Counted from the stretch's first letter, positions 1 through 8,543 are shown. The stretch: DNA of 64,000 nt from Rufibacter ruber (GCF_001647275.1 NZ_LRMM01000016.1:23610-87609); one strand, 5' to 3'. Translations and numbers: made by a program. Notes: a model not told the origin generated them from the sequence alone.

Positions 1-1316
1 TTGCGTTTTGGGTCATCTGTATGGCGCGCCCACTGCCCAATGCACGGACCGCACGCATTCGCCAACACCACGCCGCCAATCTCAGAGAAAGTCTCCAAAA
101 TACCATCGCGCTCAGCGGTGTACCGCACCACTTCAGAACCTGGGGTAATGGTGTACTCTGCGTTTACCACCAAGCCTTTCTCAACGGCCTGGCGGGCTAG
201 AGAAGCGGCACGGGTCAAGTCTTCATAAGACGAGTTGGTGCACGAGCCAATCAATCCTACTTCCAGTTTGGCTGGCCAGTTGTGCTCCCGCACGGCCGCG
301 GCAAACTGAGAGATGGGCCAGGCCGCGTCTGGGGTGAATGGTCCGTTCACGTGTGGCTCCAGCTCACTCAGGTTGATTTCAATTAGTTGGTCATAGAAGG
401 CCTCTGGGTTGGCCAGAACCTCATCATCGCCGCGCAGGTGCTCAGCTACCTGGTCAGCCAGCTCGGCAATGTCGCCGCGCTCAGTCTGTCTCAGGTACTC
501 GGCCATGGACTGGTCATACGCGAAAACCGAAGTGGTCGCGCCAATTTCGGCCCCCATGTTACAGATGGTTGACTTACCAGAGCAGGAGATTGACTCGGCG
601 CCCTCGCCGAAATATTCTACAATGGCCCCGGTACCGCCTTTCACGGTCAGGATACCGGCCACTTTCAAGATAATGTCTTTGGGTGCTGTCCAGCCGCTCA
701 TTTTGCCGGTCAGTTTCACGCCAATCACTTTCGGGAATTTCAGTTCCCAGGCCATACCGGCCATTACGTCTACGGCATCGGCACCGCCCACACCAATGGC
801 GATCATGCCCAGACCACCCGCGTTCGGCGTGTGCGAGTCCGTGCCAATCATCATTCCGCCCGGGAAGGCGTAGTTCTCAAACACCACGGTGTGGATGATA
901 CCCGCACCCGGCTTCCAGAACCCTATCCCGTATTTATTAGACACAGAGGCCAGGAAATCATACACCTCTTTGTTCTCAGCATACGCCTCAGCCAAATCCT
1001 GATCTGCCCCTACCCGCGCCTGGATCAAGTGGTCACAGTGTACCGATGATGGTACGGCGGCCTGTGGTTTACCTGCCTGCATGAACTGCAACAACGCCAT
1101 CTGGGCGGTGGCATCTTGCATGGCTACGCGGTCTGGCGCGAAATCAACATAAGATTTGCCCCGCTCATAGGCCTCAGTAGCAGAGCCGTTGTACAGGTGA
1201 GCATAGAGGATTTTTTCGGTCAAAGTCAAAGGACGGCCTACTGCCTGGCGGGCCGCAGCTATGCGGTCTCCCAGTCTGGCGTACACTCCTTTGATCATGT
1301 CTAAGTCAAATGCCAT
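1..1316 (-). CDS. acn: Aconitate hydratase, N-terminal part (cut by window edge)
   Basis: The reading frame on the minus strand starts at ATG 1316 and runs off the left edge, giving 438 codons and no stop. It is the N-terminal part of a mitochondrial-type aconitase, which interconverts citrate and isocitrate in the TCA cycle. The visible part begins [17 protein letters not shown] and contains the conserved SVHCDH segment, the [11 protein letters not shown] segment, and the iron-sulfur ligands in GSCTNS (about residue 358) and ACGPCIGQW (about residue 422). The family is usually about 750 residues, so roughly 40 percent lies outside the window. It is divergent from the thioredoxin-like lipoprotein gene across a 154-bp gap holding a small palindrome. 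No frameshift is visible. Confidence 0.95.
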   Translation of the reverse strand, partial: MAFDLDMIKGVYARLGDRIAAARQAVGRPLTLTEKILYAHLYNGSATEAYERGKSYVDFAPDRVAMQDATAQMALLQFMQAGKPQAAVPSSVHCDHLIQARVGADQDLAEAYAENKEVYDFLASVSNKYGIGFWKPGAGIIHTVVFENYAFPGGMMIGTDSHTPNAGGLGMIAIGVGGADAVDVMAGMAWELKFPKVIGVKLTGKMSGWTAPKDIILKVAGILTVKGGTGAIVEYFGEGAESISCSGKSTICNMGAEIGATTSVFAYDQSMAEYLRQTERGDIAELADQVAEHLRGDDEVLANPEAFYDQLIEINLSELEPHVNGPFTPDAAWPISQFAAAVREHNWPAKLEVGLIGSCTNSSYEDLTRAASLARQAVEKGLVVNAEYTITPGSEVVRYTAERDGILETFSEIGGVVLANACGPCIGQWARHTDDPKR

Positions 1317-1381
1317 AGAAATTTGCTTTGTATTTAAGTTCAGCGCTAATCGTTCGCGCACAAAAGTCGCAAACAAAACAC

Positions 1382-1401
1382 TTTTAAACAAACGTTTAAA
1401 A
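1382..1401. promoter_or_regulatory. Palindrome between divergent acn and tlpA-like genes
   Basis: Perfect inverted repeat with 8-bp arms: TTTTAAAC at 1382-1389 and GTTTAAAA at 1394-1401, spacer AAAC. It lies between the acn start (1316) and the tlpA-like start (1471) in AT-rich DNA, where a dimeric regulator could sit. No regulator is identified; it could also be chance in AT-rich sequence. Confidence 0.35.
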
Positions 1402-1458
1402 CACCACCTTTTCGGTAGGAATTATAGGTGTGATACCCAGAGTTTCGCGTTGGCGTTT

Positions 1459-1466
1459 TACCTTTG
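1459..1466 (+). promoter_or_regulatory. Bacteroidota -7 promoter element (TAnnTTTG) of the tlpA-like gene
   Basis: TACCTTTG matches the -7 consensus TAnnTTTG of Bacteroidota primary sigma. It ends only 4 nt before ATG 1471, so transcription would begin at or next to the start codon (leaderless mRNA). No convincing -33 TTG is seen at the usual spacing. The element also argues against any start upstream of 1471. Confidence 0.5.
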
Positions 1467-1470
1467 CCCC

Positions 1471-2724
1471 ATGAACAAAACACTACGTGCGAAACAGCTA
1501 TTCTCCACCCTTCTAATACCCTTCGGCCTTGGCCTCACGGCTTGTTCTTCCAACTCTGGCTCCGGCACCCTCACCCCGGGTGACTACCGTGGTATCATTG
1601 AGTTAAGCGGGCAGCAGATGCCGTTCAACTTCACTGTGTCTGAACAAGATGGCCAGCCGGTGGCTCATCTTATTAACGGAGATGAGAAAATTTTGATTAA
1701 CGAAATTTCTTACGCCCAGGACAGTGTGCGCCTGCAGATGCACATTTTTGATGCCGCCCTCATTGCCAAAGTAGACGGTAACCAGCTCAAAGGCCGCTGG
1801 GAGCGGAAAGACCAGACCCAACCGTACAGCCTCCCGTTCACTGCCGAACGCGGGAATACCAGCCGTTTTTCCCAAAACCCGGCCAAACCAGCGCTGGACG
1901 TGACCGGCAAGTGGGAAGTGCATTTCTCTGACGAGGCCGGTAAATCTTACCCCGCCATTGGCGAATTTACCCAGAAAGGCAATGTTTTAAACGGAACCTT
2001 CCTCACCACCACCGGCGACTACCGTTATCTACAGGGCGAAGTGAGCGGCCAAGATCTGAATCTCTCTGCCTTTGACGGCGCCCACGCGTTTCTGTTCACG
2101 GCCCAGGGTCAGCCAGACGGTAGCCTGAAAGGTGATTTCTACGCCGGCCAATCTGGCCACGAAACCTGGGTTGCCCAACGAAATGACGCCTTTCAACTGG
2201 CTGCCGCCGATTCTCTGACGTACCTGAAACCCGGCCATGATCGCCTCAGCTTCTCTTTTCCCGATTTAACCGGCAAGAATGTTTCTCTGGAAGACCCACA
2301 GTTTAAAGGCAAAGTAGTGGTGGTCCAGATATTGGGGTCTTGGTGCCCCAATTGCATGGACGAGACAAAGTTCCTGGCACCCTGGTATGCCAGGAACAAA
2401 GACCGCGGCGTGGAGGTGATTGGCTTAGGCTACGAGGTGAGCCCGGAGTTTGACAAAGCCAAAGCCCGCATTGAAAAGATGCGCGACCGCCTCAACGTGA
2501 CCTACCCGCTGCTGGTGGCCGGGACCAAAGATAAGGAACTGGTGGCAAAATCGCTTCCGGCGCTAAACCATGTGCTCTCCTTCCCTACCACCCTCTTCAT
2601 TGACAAGCAGGGCAAAGTCAGAAAGATTCACACCGGCTTCTCCGGCCCCGGCACCGGGAAATATTATGAGGAGTTTGTGCAGGAGTTCAACCAGACCATT
2701 GACGGGTTGTTGGCAGAGAAATAA
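1471..2724 (+). CDS. TlpA-like thioredoxin-fold lipoprotein (thiol-disulfide oxidoreductase)
   Basis: 417 residues from ATG 1471; the frame is open further upstream but those codons cross the promoter. The N-terminus is a lipoprotein signal, with a hydrophobic stretch ending in LTAC (Cys about residue 25). A beta-rich N-terminal half of about 230 residues, like those found in front of TlpA domains in Bacteroidota, precedes a thioredoxin domain with WCPNC (Cys about 292 and 295) and the cis-Pro loop FPTTLFIDKQGKV. The likely role is reduction or exchange of disulfides on envelope proteins, anchored in a membrane facing the periplasm. It stands alone between divergent acn and a convergent SRPBCC gene. 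The fold is certain; the substrate is unknown. Confidence 0.85.
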   Translation: MNKTLRAKQLFSTLLIPFGLGLTACSSNSGSGTLTPGDYRGIIELSGQQMPFNFTVSEQDGQPVAHLINGDEKILINEISYAQDSVRLQMHIFDAALIAKVDGNQLKGRWERKDQTQPYSLPFTAERGNTSRFSQNPAKPALDVTGKWEVHFSDEAGKSYPAIGEFTQKGNVLNGTFLTTTGDYRYLQGEVSGQDLNLSAFDGAHAFLFTAQGQPDGSLKGDFYAGQSGHETWVAQRNDAFQLAAADSLTYLKPGHDRLSFSFPDLTGKNVSLEDPQFKGKVVVVQILGSWCPNCMDETKFLAPWYARNKDRGVEVIGLGYEVSPEFDKAKARIEKMRDRLNVTYPLLVAGTKDKELVAKSLPALNHVLSFPTTLFIDKQGKVRKIHTGFSGPGTGKYYEEFVQEFNQTIDGLLAEK

Positions 2725-2742
2725 TGAATCTGTACATCTGGT

Positions 2743-2787
2743 AAACAGAAACGGCGCAGCTTTTGGTAGCTGCGCGTTTCTGTTTTT
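2743..2787 (+). terminator. Intrinsic terminator hairpin after the tlpA-like gene
   Basis: Stem of GCGCAGCT/AGCTGCGC (2754-2761 and 2768-2775, loop TTTGGT), lengthened by outer arms AAACAGAAAC/GTTTCTGTTT and followed by a T-rich tail. The right outer arm merges into the palindromic element that starts at 2777, so terminator and repeat form one composite structure between convergent genes. Confidence 0.75.
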
Positions 2788-2819
2788 GGGCTGTTTTGGC
2801 TAAAATAGGCTGGAAACGG
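2777..2819. repeat. Palindromic intergenic element, copy 1
   Basis: TTTCTGTTTTTGGGCTG on the left; the right arm TAAAATAGGCTGGAAACGG is degenerate. Its end overlaps the reconstructed C-terminus of the frameshifted SRPBCC gene (stop at 2800). Convergent gene context. Confidence 0.7.
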
Positions 2820-3331
2820 AAGATCCTAAATGACTTCTTCCATAGAAATCATGAATTATATCACCTAAGATTGCTTTCCACTTATCAGATTCAGCCACTT
2901 CCTTAATCACGGCATTCCTTCTTTCCAGCAAGGCCATTGTATTTCTTTAAAAATAATTTATCGGTTATTTTACCCAGAATCCCTAACGGAGAATCATAAT
3001 CAAAATGGTCTTTCAGACGTGTTCCGCGCTGCGTTTCTTCAAAAGAATGCAAATGCCTAAACCGTTTGAAAGCGCCTTGTACCATCTCATCAACAAAGAA
3101 ATTGGGTAAATCAAAGGCAGTAATCTTGGATGATAAGTTTTGATAGATACCCAAATGCTTCGCCCGCCAGGTTACAGATTCGTTCAATTCAATTAAGCCG
3201 CTTGTTCTCCCGGCTATGGCTACCTCATTTGTATGTTCAGTAGAGGCCATGTGCAGATTAATGCTTCTGGCCAGATTAAACACAAGGAGTCTATCTGCGT
3301 TGATTTCTGTGACTAATTCAATGACTGGCAT
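2800..3331 (-). pseudogene. SRPBCC (START/Bet v1-like) family protein, frameshifted near the C-terminus
   Basis: The uninterrupted frame from ATG 3331 gives 142 residues (stop at 2903). It begins MPVIELVTEINADRLLVF and carries the blocks SGLIELNESVTWRAKHLG, FVDEMVQGAFKRFRHLH and DYDSPLGILGK typical of a small SRPBCC family often annotated as cell-division-inhibitor-like. After FLKKY the frame becomes NGLAGKKECRD and stops, whereas the -1 frame continues as MALLERRNAVIKEVAE then SDKWKAIL, which is the expected family ending. One extra base near 2938 (AC-A-ATG in the gene strand) explains the break. The repaired product would end at 2800 inside palindromic copy 1. It may be a true mutation or a sequencing error. 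Ligand and function are unknown. Confidence 0.75.
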
Positions 3332-3441
3332 AACTTCCCAAGAAATTTACTGGAGGTACATTGTACTCAAACTTGAGCGTATAGTTCTGGAATAACTTAA
3401 GCATTAACGCGCAGAAGATTTTCTAAGAAGTGACTCGCTTC

Positions 3442-3486
3442 CCGTTTCCCGCCTCTTTTCCCCAAAACAGCCCGAAAACAGAAACC
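3442..3486. repeat. Palindromic intergenic element, copy 2
   Basis: The right half CCCAAAACAGCCCGAAAACAG is well kept; the left arm (CGTTTCCCGCCTCTTTTCC) is eroded. It lies just downstream of the polyprenyl synthase stop and upstream of the SRPBCC start. Confidence 0.65.
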
Positions 3487-3488
3487 GG

Positions 3489-4466
3489 CTACTTCTCCCG
3501 CTCTATGGTATAGCGTATGAGTTGCTCCAGAGAGTCACGCGAGGGCGACGGCGCGAAGGTGTGCAGGATTTGCAGCGCCTCCTGGTGGTAGGCATTCATC
3601 ACCTGAATAGAATAGTCCAGCCCCCCAGACTGTTTCACGAAGTCAATGACCGCATTGATGCGTTCGGCTTTGCCGTTGTTGTTCTTGACATTGTAGATAA
3701 TACGGCGTTTGGTGAGCCAATCGGCTTGCTGTAGGGCGTAGATGAGCGGGAGCGTCATCTTTTTCTCTTTGATGTCAATGCCCACGGGTTTGCCAATTTC
3801 GGCGGTGCCGTAGTCAAACAAATCATCTTTAATCTGGAAGGCAATGCCCACCTTTTCGCCAAACAGGCGCGCACGCTCCACGGTGTCAGCATCTGCGCCT
3901 ACTGAGGAGACGCCCACGGCGCAGCAGGAGGCAATGAGTGAAGCGGTTTTCTGCCGGATGATGTCAAAATAGACTTCTTCGGTGATGTCCAGGCGGCGGG
4001 CTTTCTCCATTTGCAGCAGTTCGCCCTCGCTCATCTCGCGCACGGCGTTGCTTACAATCTTGAGCAGCCCGAAATCGTCGTTGTTCAAAGACAGCAGCAG
4101 GCCTTTGGAGAGAAGGTAATCGCCCACCAGCACGGCAATCTTGTTTTTCCAGAGGGCATTTACTGAGAAGAAACCGCGGCGGTAGTTGGCGTCATCAACC
4201 ACGTCATCATGCACCAGCGTAGCGGTGTGCAAGAGTTCAATGAGGGCGGCGCCGCGGTAGGTGGCGTCTGGCACCTGCTCCTGAATGAGTTTGGCGGTGA
4301 AGAACACAAACATGGGCCGCATCTGCTTGCCCTTGCGCTTCACAATGTAGCCCATGATTTTGTCCAGCAACAGCACGTTTGACCGCATAGACTGCCGGAA
4401 CTTCTTCTCGAACTCCTGCATCTCCACCGCAATCGGGGCCTGAATCTGGTTTAAAGCGCTGCTCAT
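3489..4466 (-). CDS. ispB: Polyprenyl (octaprenyl-type) diphosphate synthase
   Basis: 325 residues, the normal length for trans-prenyltransferases. It condenses isopentenyl diphosphate onto an allylic diphosphate to make the long prenyl chain of menaquinone. The first Asp-rich motif is HDDVVDD (D87-D92) and the second is QIKDDLFDY (about residue 213); the KGKQMRP basic patch near residue 46 is also present. Chain length cannot be read with certainty, so octaprenyl or heptaprenyl are both possible. It is a single gene divergent from the alpha/beta hydrolase. Start ATG 4466 is the first in frame and fits the family N-terminus. Confidence 0.9.
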   Translation of the reverse strand: MSSALNQIQAPIAVEMQEFEKKFRQSMRSNVLLLDKIMGYIVKRKGKQMRPMFVFFTAKLIQEQVPDATYRGAALIELLHTATLVHDDVVDDANYRRGFFSVNALWKNKIAVLVGDYLLSKGLLLSLNNDDFGLLKIVSNAVREMSEGELLQMEKARRLDITEEVYFDIIRQKTASLIASCCAVGVSSVGADADTVERARLFGEKVGIAFQIKDDLFDYGTAEIGKPVGIDIKEKKMTLPLIYALQQADWLTKRRIIYNVKNNNGKAERINAVIDFVKQSGGLDYSIQVMNAYHQEALQILHTFAPSPSRDSLEQLIRYTIEREK

Positions 4467-4613
4467 CTCTCGGGCGCAATATTACGAGCCTGCCGCCTTG
4501 AAAGCAAACTCCGGGTTTGCTTTTCCCGTTATTCCCGCGTTACTTCGTCGGCTTTTTAAAAAGTAACCGGGCTGCCGCCGGGGATGATTAGAAATACAGT
4601 TCAAACTATACAT

Positions 4614-4645
4614 TTTGTCATCCTGAAAGGATCTTGTGGGCGAAC
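4614..4645. repeat. 32-nt dispersed repeat, copy A
   Basis: Begins TTTGTCATCCTGAAAGG and ends TTGTGGGCGAAC; identical over 32 nt to 6355-6386. It contains the short palindrome ATCCTGAAAGGAT. Intergenic, function unknown. Confidence 0.8.
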
Positions 4646-4788
4646 TAGATTAGCTCTACGTTATGGCTACTGCCGTTCGCCACCCAGATTCTTCCAGAAT
4701 AACAGATAAGAGAAGATTGTATCGCCATTTATCTCCAAGGGCTTACTTGATATGCCCGTTTACACCTGGCAGACGGTCGGGAATTGGC

Positions 4789-4833
4789 TTCTGTTTTTGG
4801 CCTGTTTTCAGGAAAACAGGCAAAAACAGAAAA
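4789..4833. repeat. Palindromic intergenic element, copy 3
   Basis: TTCTGTTTTTGGCCTGTTTT then AAAACAGGCAAAAACAGAA around a 4-nt loop: a near-perfect stem of about 20 bp. It lies between divergent genes, so it is not acting simply as a 3' end terminator here. Confidence 0.85.
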
Positions 4834-4904
4834 GTAACCCCTACGGCTCGCGCCGATGCAGCTGCAAAAAAGTACCTCTGCTCATTCGCTTCAAATGATT
4901 GCTT

Positions 4905-5765
4905 ATGCTCACTCGCGCTGATTTTCTCCTCTCATCGGCCCACGGCCGATATTTTTCTGTAGACGCCCGCTGGCTCCAAGACGGTCAGCCCAAACCGGTG
5001 GCGGTGTTTGTGCACGGCTTCAAAGGCTTCAAGGACTGGGGCCACTTCAACCTGCTGGCCGATTATTTTGCGCGCCACGGCTTTGTGTTCGTGAAACTCA
5101 ACCTCTCGCACAACGGCGTGGAGCCGGGCGGCGATGACCTCACCAATTTGGAGGCCTTTGGCAACAACAACTTCTGCATTGAGCTGGACGACGTGAAAAC
5201 CGTGCTAGATGCTTTGCAAACCGGCTCCGCCGAAATCCCGGCCCAGGAAATGGCCCCGGAATACACCTTCCTGATTGGCCACAGCCGCGGCGGCGGGTTA
5301 GTGCTACTCAAAGCCGCCGAAGACGCCCGCGTGACCGGCGTGGCCACCTGGGCCGCGATCAGCGACATTGACCGCCGCTGGTTCCCAGAGATGATGGAGC
5401 AATGGCAGCGCGACGGCGTGCAGTACATCACCAACGCCCGTACCGGCCAGCAAATGCCGCTTTACTACCAACTGGTGGAGAATTTCCAGGCCAACCGCCA
5501 GCGGCTGGACATACCAAAAGCCGTGGAGAAACTGCAAATCCCGCTCCTCCTTATTCACGGCGAGGCCGATGAAACCCTTCCTGTACAGATGGCCCACGAC
5601 CTGCACGCACAGAATCCGTTTGCAGAGCTGTACCTCATTCCGGCGGGTGACCACTCCTTCGGCGGCAGGCACCCATATGACAGTGCAGAACTTCCCGCCC
5701 TGGCCAAAGCCGCCGCTGACAAAACCATTCAGTTCTTCCAAGAAGCCATTGAGCGCCTGCCATGA
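4905..5765 (+). CDS. Alpha/beta hydrolase (dienelactone hydrolase-like)
   Basis: 286 residues from ATG 4905 (a TTG two codons upstream is less likely). It is a cytoplasmic alpha/beta-hydrolase with the early VFVHGFKGFKDWG oxyanion-hole segment, a nucleophile elbow GHSRGGG (Ser about 127), Asp in HGEADETLP and His in GDHSFGGRHP near the C-terminus, giving a complete Ser-Asp-His triad. There is no signal peptide. Its stop overlaps the ATG of folK (ATGA at 5762-5765), so the two are probably translationally coupled. Substrate cannot be told from sequence. Confidence 0.85.
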   Translation: MLTRADFLLSSAHGRYFSVDARWLQDGQPKPVAVFVHGFKGFKDWGHFNLLADYFARHGFVFVKLNLSHNGVEPGGDDLTNLEAFGNNNFCIELDDVKTVLDALQTGSAEIPAQEMAPEYTFLIGHSRGGGLVLLKAAEDARVTGVATWAAISDIDRRWFPEMMEQWQRDGVQYITNARTGQQMPLYYQLVENFQANRQRLDIPKAVEKLQIPLLLIHGEADETLPVQMAHDLHAQNPFAELYLIPAGDHSFGGRHPYDSAELPALAKAAADKTIQFFQEAIERLP

Positions 5766-6245
5766 TCCAACTTTTCCTGTTATTGGGCGGCAACCTGGGC
5801 AACCGCGAAGCCATGCTCTCGGAGGCCGAGGTGCGTTTATCAGGTGTTTTTTGGCAAAACAAGCCAAAAATCGAAACTGTATGAAACGGCCGCCTGGGGC
5901 CTGGAAGACCAACCTGACTTCCTGAACCAAGCCCTAATTTTTGAAACCGATTTGTCTCCGGAGGAAGTCCTGTACGCCACCCAAAAAGTAGAGCAAGACC
6001 TGGGCCGTGAGCGGAAAATCAAATGGGGTGCCCGCGTCATTGACATTGACATCCTCTTCTATGGCCAGGAAATCCTGAACTTACCGCAACTGCAAATCCC
6101 GCATCCGCAGCTGCACTTGAGACGATTTGTCTTAGCGCCGCTGGCAGAGATTGCCCCAACTTGGGAGCACCCGGTTTTGAAAAAGACGGTAGTTGAGTTA
6201 CTGAAAGACTGCCCAGATACGCTAGAGGTTAGGTTATTGGAGTAA
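5762..6245 (+). pseudogene. folK: 2-amino-4-hydroxy-6-hydroxymethyldihydropteridine pyrophosphokinase, one-base frameshift
   Basis: FolK makes the pyrophosphorylated pterin used for folate. ATG 5762 opens with LFLLLGGNLGNREAML, the FolK N-terminus, but this frame stops after 39 codons. From about 5847 the +1 frame gives KLYETAAWG, DQPDFLNQ, LGRERKIKWGARVIDIDILF and PHPQLHLRRFVLAPLAEI, the remaining FolK motifs, ending at 6245. Deleting one T from the six-T run at 5847-5852 restores one continuous frame of the usual length (about 160 residues). The run sits in sequence resembling half of the palindromic element (TTTTGGCAAAACAAGCC). FolK is normally essential for folate synthesis, so a sequencing error or programmed/phase-variable slippage should be considered before calling it dead. 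Confidence 0.8.
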
Positions 6246-6268
6246 ATTAAGTGTGCTGTGCTTTAATA

Positions 6269-6300
6269 TGCTGATGGGGTAATGTGCTGATGGGGTAATA
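6269..6300. repeat. 16-bp tandem repeat, two units
   Basis: TGCTGATGGGGTAATG at 6269-6284 followed by the same unit with a final A at 6285-6300. Head-to-tail, no frame. Confidence 0.8.
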
Positions 6301-6354
6301 TGAGAGAAGTGCATTCTATTATTTTGCTGTTTTCGTTACAGCTTTCTTCCCCCC

Positions 6355-6386
6355 TTTGTCATCCTGAAAGGATCTTGTGGGCGAAC
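6355..6386. repeat. 32-nt dispersed repeat, copy B
   Basis: Identical to 4614-4645 over 32 nt and in the same orientation; flanks differ, so the 32 nt mark the conserved unit within this window. Confidence 0.8.
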
Positions 6387-6452
6387 GGTAATGGCTTCTG
6401 AAAAATAGAATTTCCTTAAAAGCTACAGCCGTTTCTCCTTTCTGCTATCAGA

Positions 6453-6513
6453 GGAAGTTTGTAAACTTCCGGCATGCCAACCACAAGTTACGCTAACGCT
6501 AAACTTGCGGCAG
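6453..6513. repeat. Double-stem AAGTT repeat, copy A
   Basis: A hairpin GGAAGTTT-gt-AAACTTCC (6453-6470) is followed by CAAGTTACGCTAACG and CTAAACTTGCGGCAG. The same design (GGAAGTT stem, then CAAGTT...AACTTG, then CGGCAG) occurs at 42202-42262. Confidence 0.6.
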
Positions 6514-6515
6514 AA

Positions 6516-6559
6516 TTTCTGTTTTCGGCTTGTTTTGGCCAAAACAGGCCGAAAACAGA
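6516..6559. repeat. Palindromic intergenic element, copy 5
   Basis: TTTCTGTTTTCGGCTTGTTTT paired with AAAACAGGCCGAAAACAGA around GGCC; one mismatch-type position in the arms. Convergent context. Copy 4 is the partial match inside folK (about 5846-5878), which is not listed separately. Confidence 0.85.
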
Positions 6560-6598
6560 CGCAGCAAAAAATCATTAGCACATTAGCTATTTAGCTTT

Positions 6599-8509
6599 TT
6601 ACCTAGGCACATCAAACTTCTGGTACACTGAGTTCTGGCTCACATACTCCGGCACCAGCTGTTTCATCTTCTTGATAACCGCCACGTTGTTCTGGGTAAC
6701 AAACAGGTCAATCAGCTCCTGAATGGCCTGCAGCACCTGGGTACTCTGGGGTGAGGGCATGTTAGCCAGGCGAATTTTGGGGTGGGCCGTTGGCTGCACT
6801 GACTCCTGCTCCAGGAACAGTTCTTCCTCCAGTTTTTCGCCGGGGCGGAGACCGGTATAGACCAGCTGAATATCTTTCCCCAAGGCAAGCCCAGAGAGTT
6901 TGATCATCTTCTTGGCCAGCTCTACAATCTTGATGGAGTCACCCATGTCAAAGATGTAGATTTCACCGCCCTGCCCCATGGCACTGGCCTCCAGCACCAG
7001 CTGGCACGCCTCCTGAATGGTCATAAAGTAGCGGGAAATGTCTGGATGGGTCACTGTGATAGGCCCGCCTTCCTGAATCTGTTTCCGGAAACGGGGAATC
7101 ACAGAGCCGGTACTGCCCAGCACATTGCCAAAGCGGGTGGTAATGAAACGGGTCTGTTGCTTATTTGAGTCCTTCAGGTAATGGTCCATGGCCTGCACGT
7201 ACATTTCGCAGAGGCGTTTAGAGGCTCCCATCACGCTGGTAGGGTTTACGGCCTTGTCAGTTGACAGCAGGACAAATTTCTGGGCCTGGTACTTGATAGC
7301 CAGGTCTGCCAGGATTTTAGTACCGAGAATATTGGTGTTAAGCGACTCGGTAGGGTTTTCCTCCATCACCGGCACGTGCTTGTAAGCGGCGCAATGGAAA
7401 ACCAGCTCCGGACGGTATGTTCTGAAAACGGCCTCCAGGCGGGCAGTGTTACAGATATCTCCCAGCACCACCTCAAAGTTGAGCTTGACGTAGAGCTCCG
7501 TCAGCTCCAGTTCCAGGTCATACAACGCTGATTCAGCCTGATCCAGCAGAATGAGCTGTTTGGGCTTGAACTGGATCAGCTGCCGCACCAACTCACTCCC
7601 TATGGAGCCCGCTGCGCCTGTGACTAAGATGGTCCTGTTCTGCAGTTCCTTGTGCAGCAACGGCGAGTCAATTTCGGCTACCGGCCTTCCCACCACGTCT
7701 TCAATCCGTACCTCCCTGATTTGCTTAAAGCTCAGCTCCCCGTTAATCCATTTATACACCGGCGGCACCACCAGCACCTGCACCCCCGCCTGAAGGCACG
7801 CCTCTACCAGCGCCCGCCTACGCGCAGTAGTCAGGCGTTGCACGGCCAGAATCAGCAGGTCCAGGTTCAACTCCCGCAGTTGCGAGGGTAAGTCTGTTCT
7901 AGGCGGCTGTATGGGAACCCCGTGGGTGGCCAACCCTGCTTTATCAGGGTCGTCATCTAGAAAGGATACAATCTGGTAATACGTACCCATATCGTGCTGC
8001 AGGGTATGCAGCGTAATATCCCCTATTTCCCCGGCCCCAAAAATGGCCACGTTCACCTTCAGGGAGTTGGTGTGCTGCCAGTCATAGTGCACCAGCTTGG
8101 CCCACACCCGCAGCAACGACAGCGCCACCATACTCAGCACATAATCAATGAGCAGAACTGATATTGGAATAAAATTCTGGAAGCCGAAGCCTTTGTTGTA
8201 TACCAGCTGCGCCGCCACCAAAAGGCCAGAACTGGCCGATAGCGAGAAAAAGATCTTACGTAAGTCATCAAGGCTGGTGTAGCGCAGAATGCCCGCGTAT
8301 GTCCTGAAAAAAAAGAAAGCCCCCATACGAATCCCTAATACAATAGGGAGCATCTGGAAAACCGACAGCTCAGTGTACTTGCTTAAATCAAAGTTAAACC
8401 GGAGGAGGTAAGCCGCCAGAAAAGAAAGGGCACACAGGCAGATATCTAAGAAAAAGACCAGCTGCTTTGGCATTTTCTTATGGAATAACTGCTCTATGTG
8501 CCCCATCAT
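6599..8509 (-). CDS. Membrane-anchored NDP-sugar dehydratase/epimerase (CapD/WbpM-like)
   Basis: 636 residues. Four to five hydrophobic segments in the first about 140 residues are followed by a CoA-binding-like Rossmann region (NVAIFGAGEIGD near 155) and a large extended SDR domain: VTGAAGSIGSELVRQL, the catalytic SxxxxxYxxxK-like region (STDKAVNPTSVMGASKR, where Met replaces Tyr as is usual in this 4,6-dehydratase subfamily) and RFGNVLGSTGSVIPRF. Family members convert UDP-GlcNAc-type sugars to 4-keto-6-deoxy sugars for surface polysaccharide. It is a single gene here, not inside a glycan cluster, so the precise sugar is unknown. Confidence 0.9.
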   Translation of the reverse strand: MMGHIEQLFHKKMPKQLVFFLDICLCALSFLAAYLLRFNFDLSKYTELSVFQMLPIVLGIRMGAFFFFRTYAGILRYTSLDDLRKIFFSLSASSGLLVAAQLVYNKGFGFQNFIPISVLLIDYVLSMVALSLLRVWAKLVHYDWQHTNSLKVNVAIFGAGEIGDITLHTLQHDMGTYYQIVSFLDDDPDKAGLATHGVPIQPPRTDLPSQLRELNLDLLILAVQRLTTARRRALVEACLQAGVQVLVVPPVYKWINGELSFKQIREVRIEDVVGRPVAEIDSPLLHKELQNRTILVTGAAGSIGSELVRQLIQFKPKQLILLDQAESALYDLELELTELYVKLNFEVVLGDICNTARLEAVFRTYRPELVFHCAAYKHVPVMEENPTESLNTNILGTKILADLAIKYQAQKFVLLSTDKAVNPTSVMGASKRLCEMYVQAMDHYLKDSNKQQTRFITTRFGNVLGSTGSVIPRFRKQIQEGGPITVTHPDISRYFMTIQEACQLVLEASAMGQGGEIYIFDMGDSIKIVELAKKMIKLSGLALGKDIQLVYTGLRPGEKLEEELFLEQESVQPTAHPKIRLANMPSPQSTQVLQAIQELIDLFVTQNNVAVIKKMKQLVPEYVSQNSVYQKFDVPR

Positions 8510-8543
8510 GTTGACTATTTAAGGAAGCGAAGCCTTAGCTAAC

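Larger units (their letters stand above)
4467..4904. other. 438-bp divergent intergenic region with two repeat families
   Basis: No gene seen. It holds one copy of a 32-nt dispersed repeat (4614-4645), an inverted repeat GGGCGAAC...GTTCGCC spanning 4639 to about 4681, and palindromic copy 3. Promoters for ispB and the hydrolase must lie here, but no clear TAnnTTTG box was recognised. Confidence 0.5.
6246..6598. other. 353-bp convergent intergenic region packed with four repeat types
   Basis: No gene seen. In order: a 16-bp unit repeated twice (6269-6300), the 32-nt repeat copy B (6355-6386), an AAGTT-type stem repeat (6453-6513) and palindromic copy 5 (6516-6559). The region separates the convergent folK and the epimerase gene. 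Confidence 0.6.
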
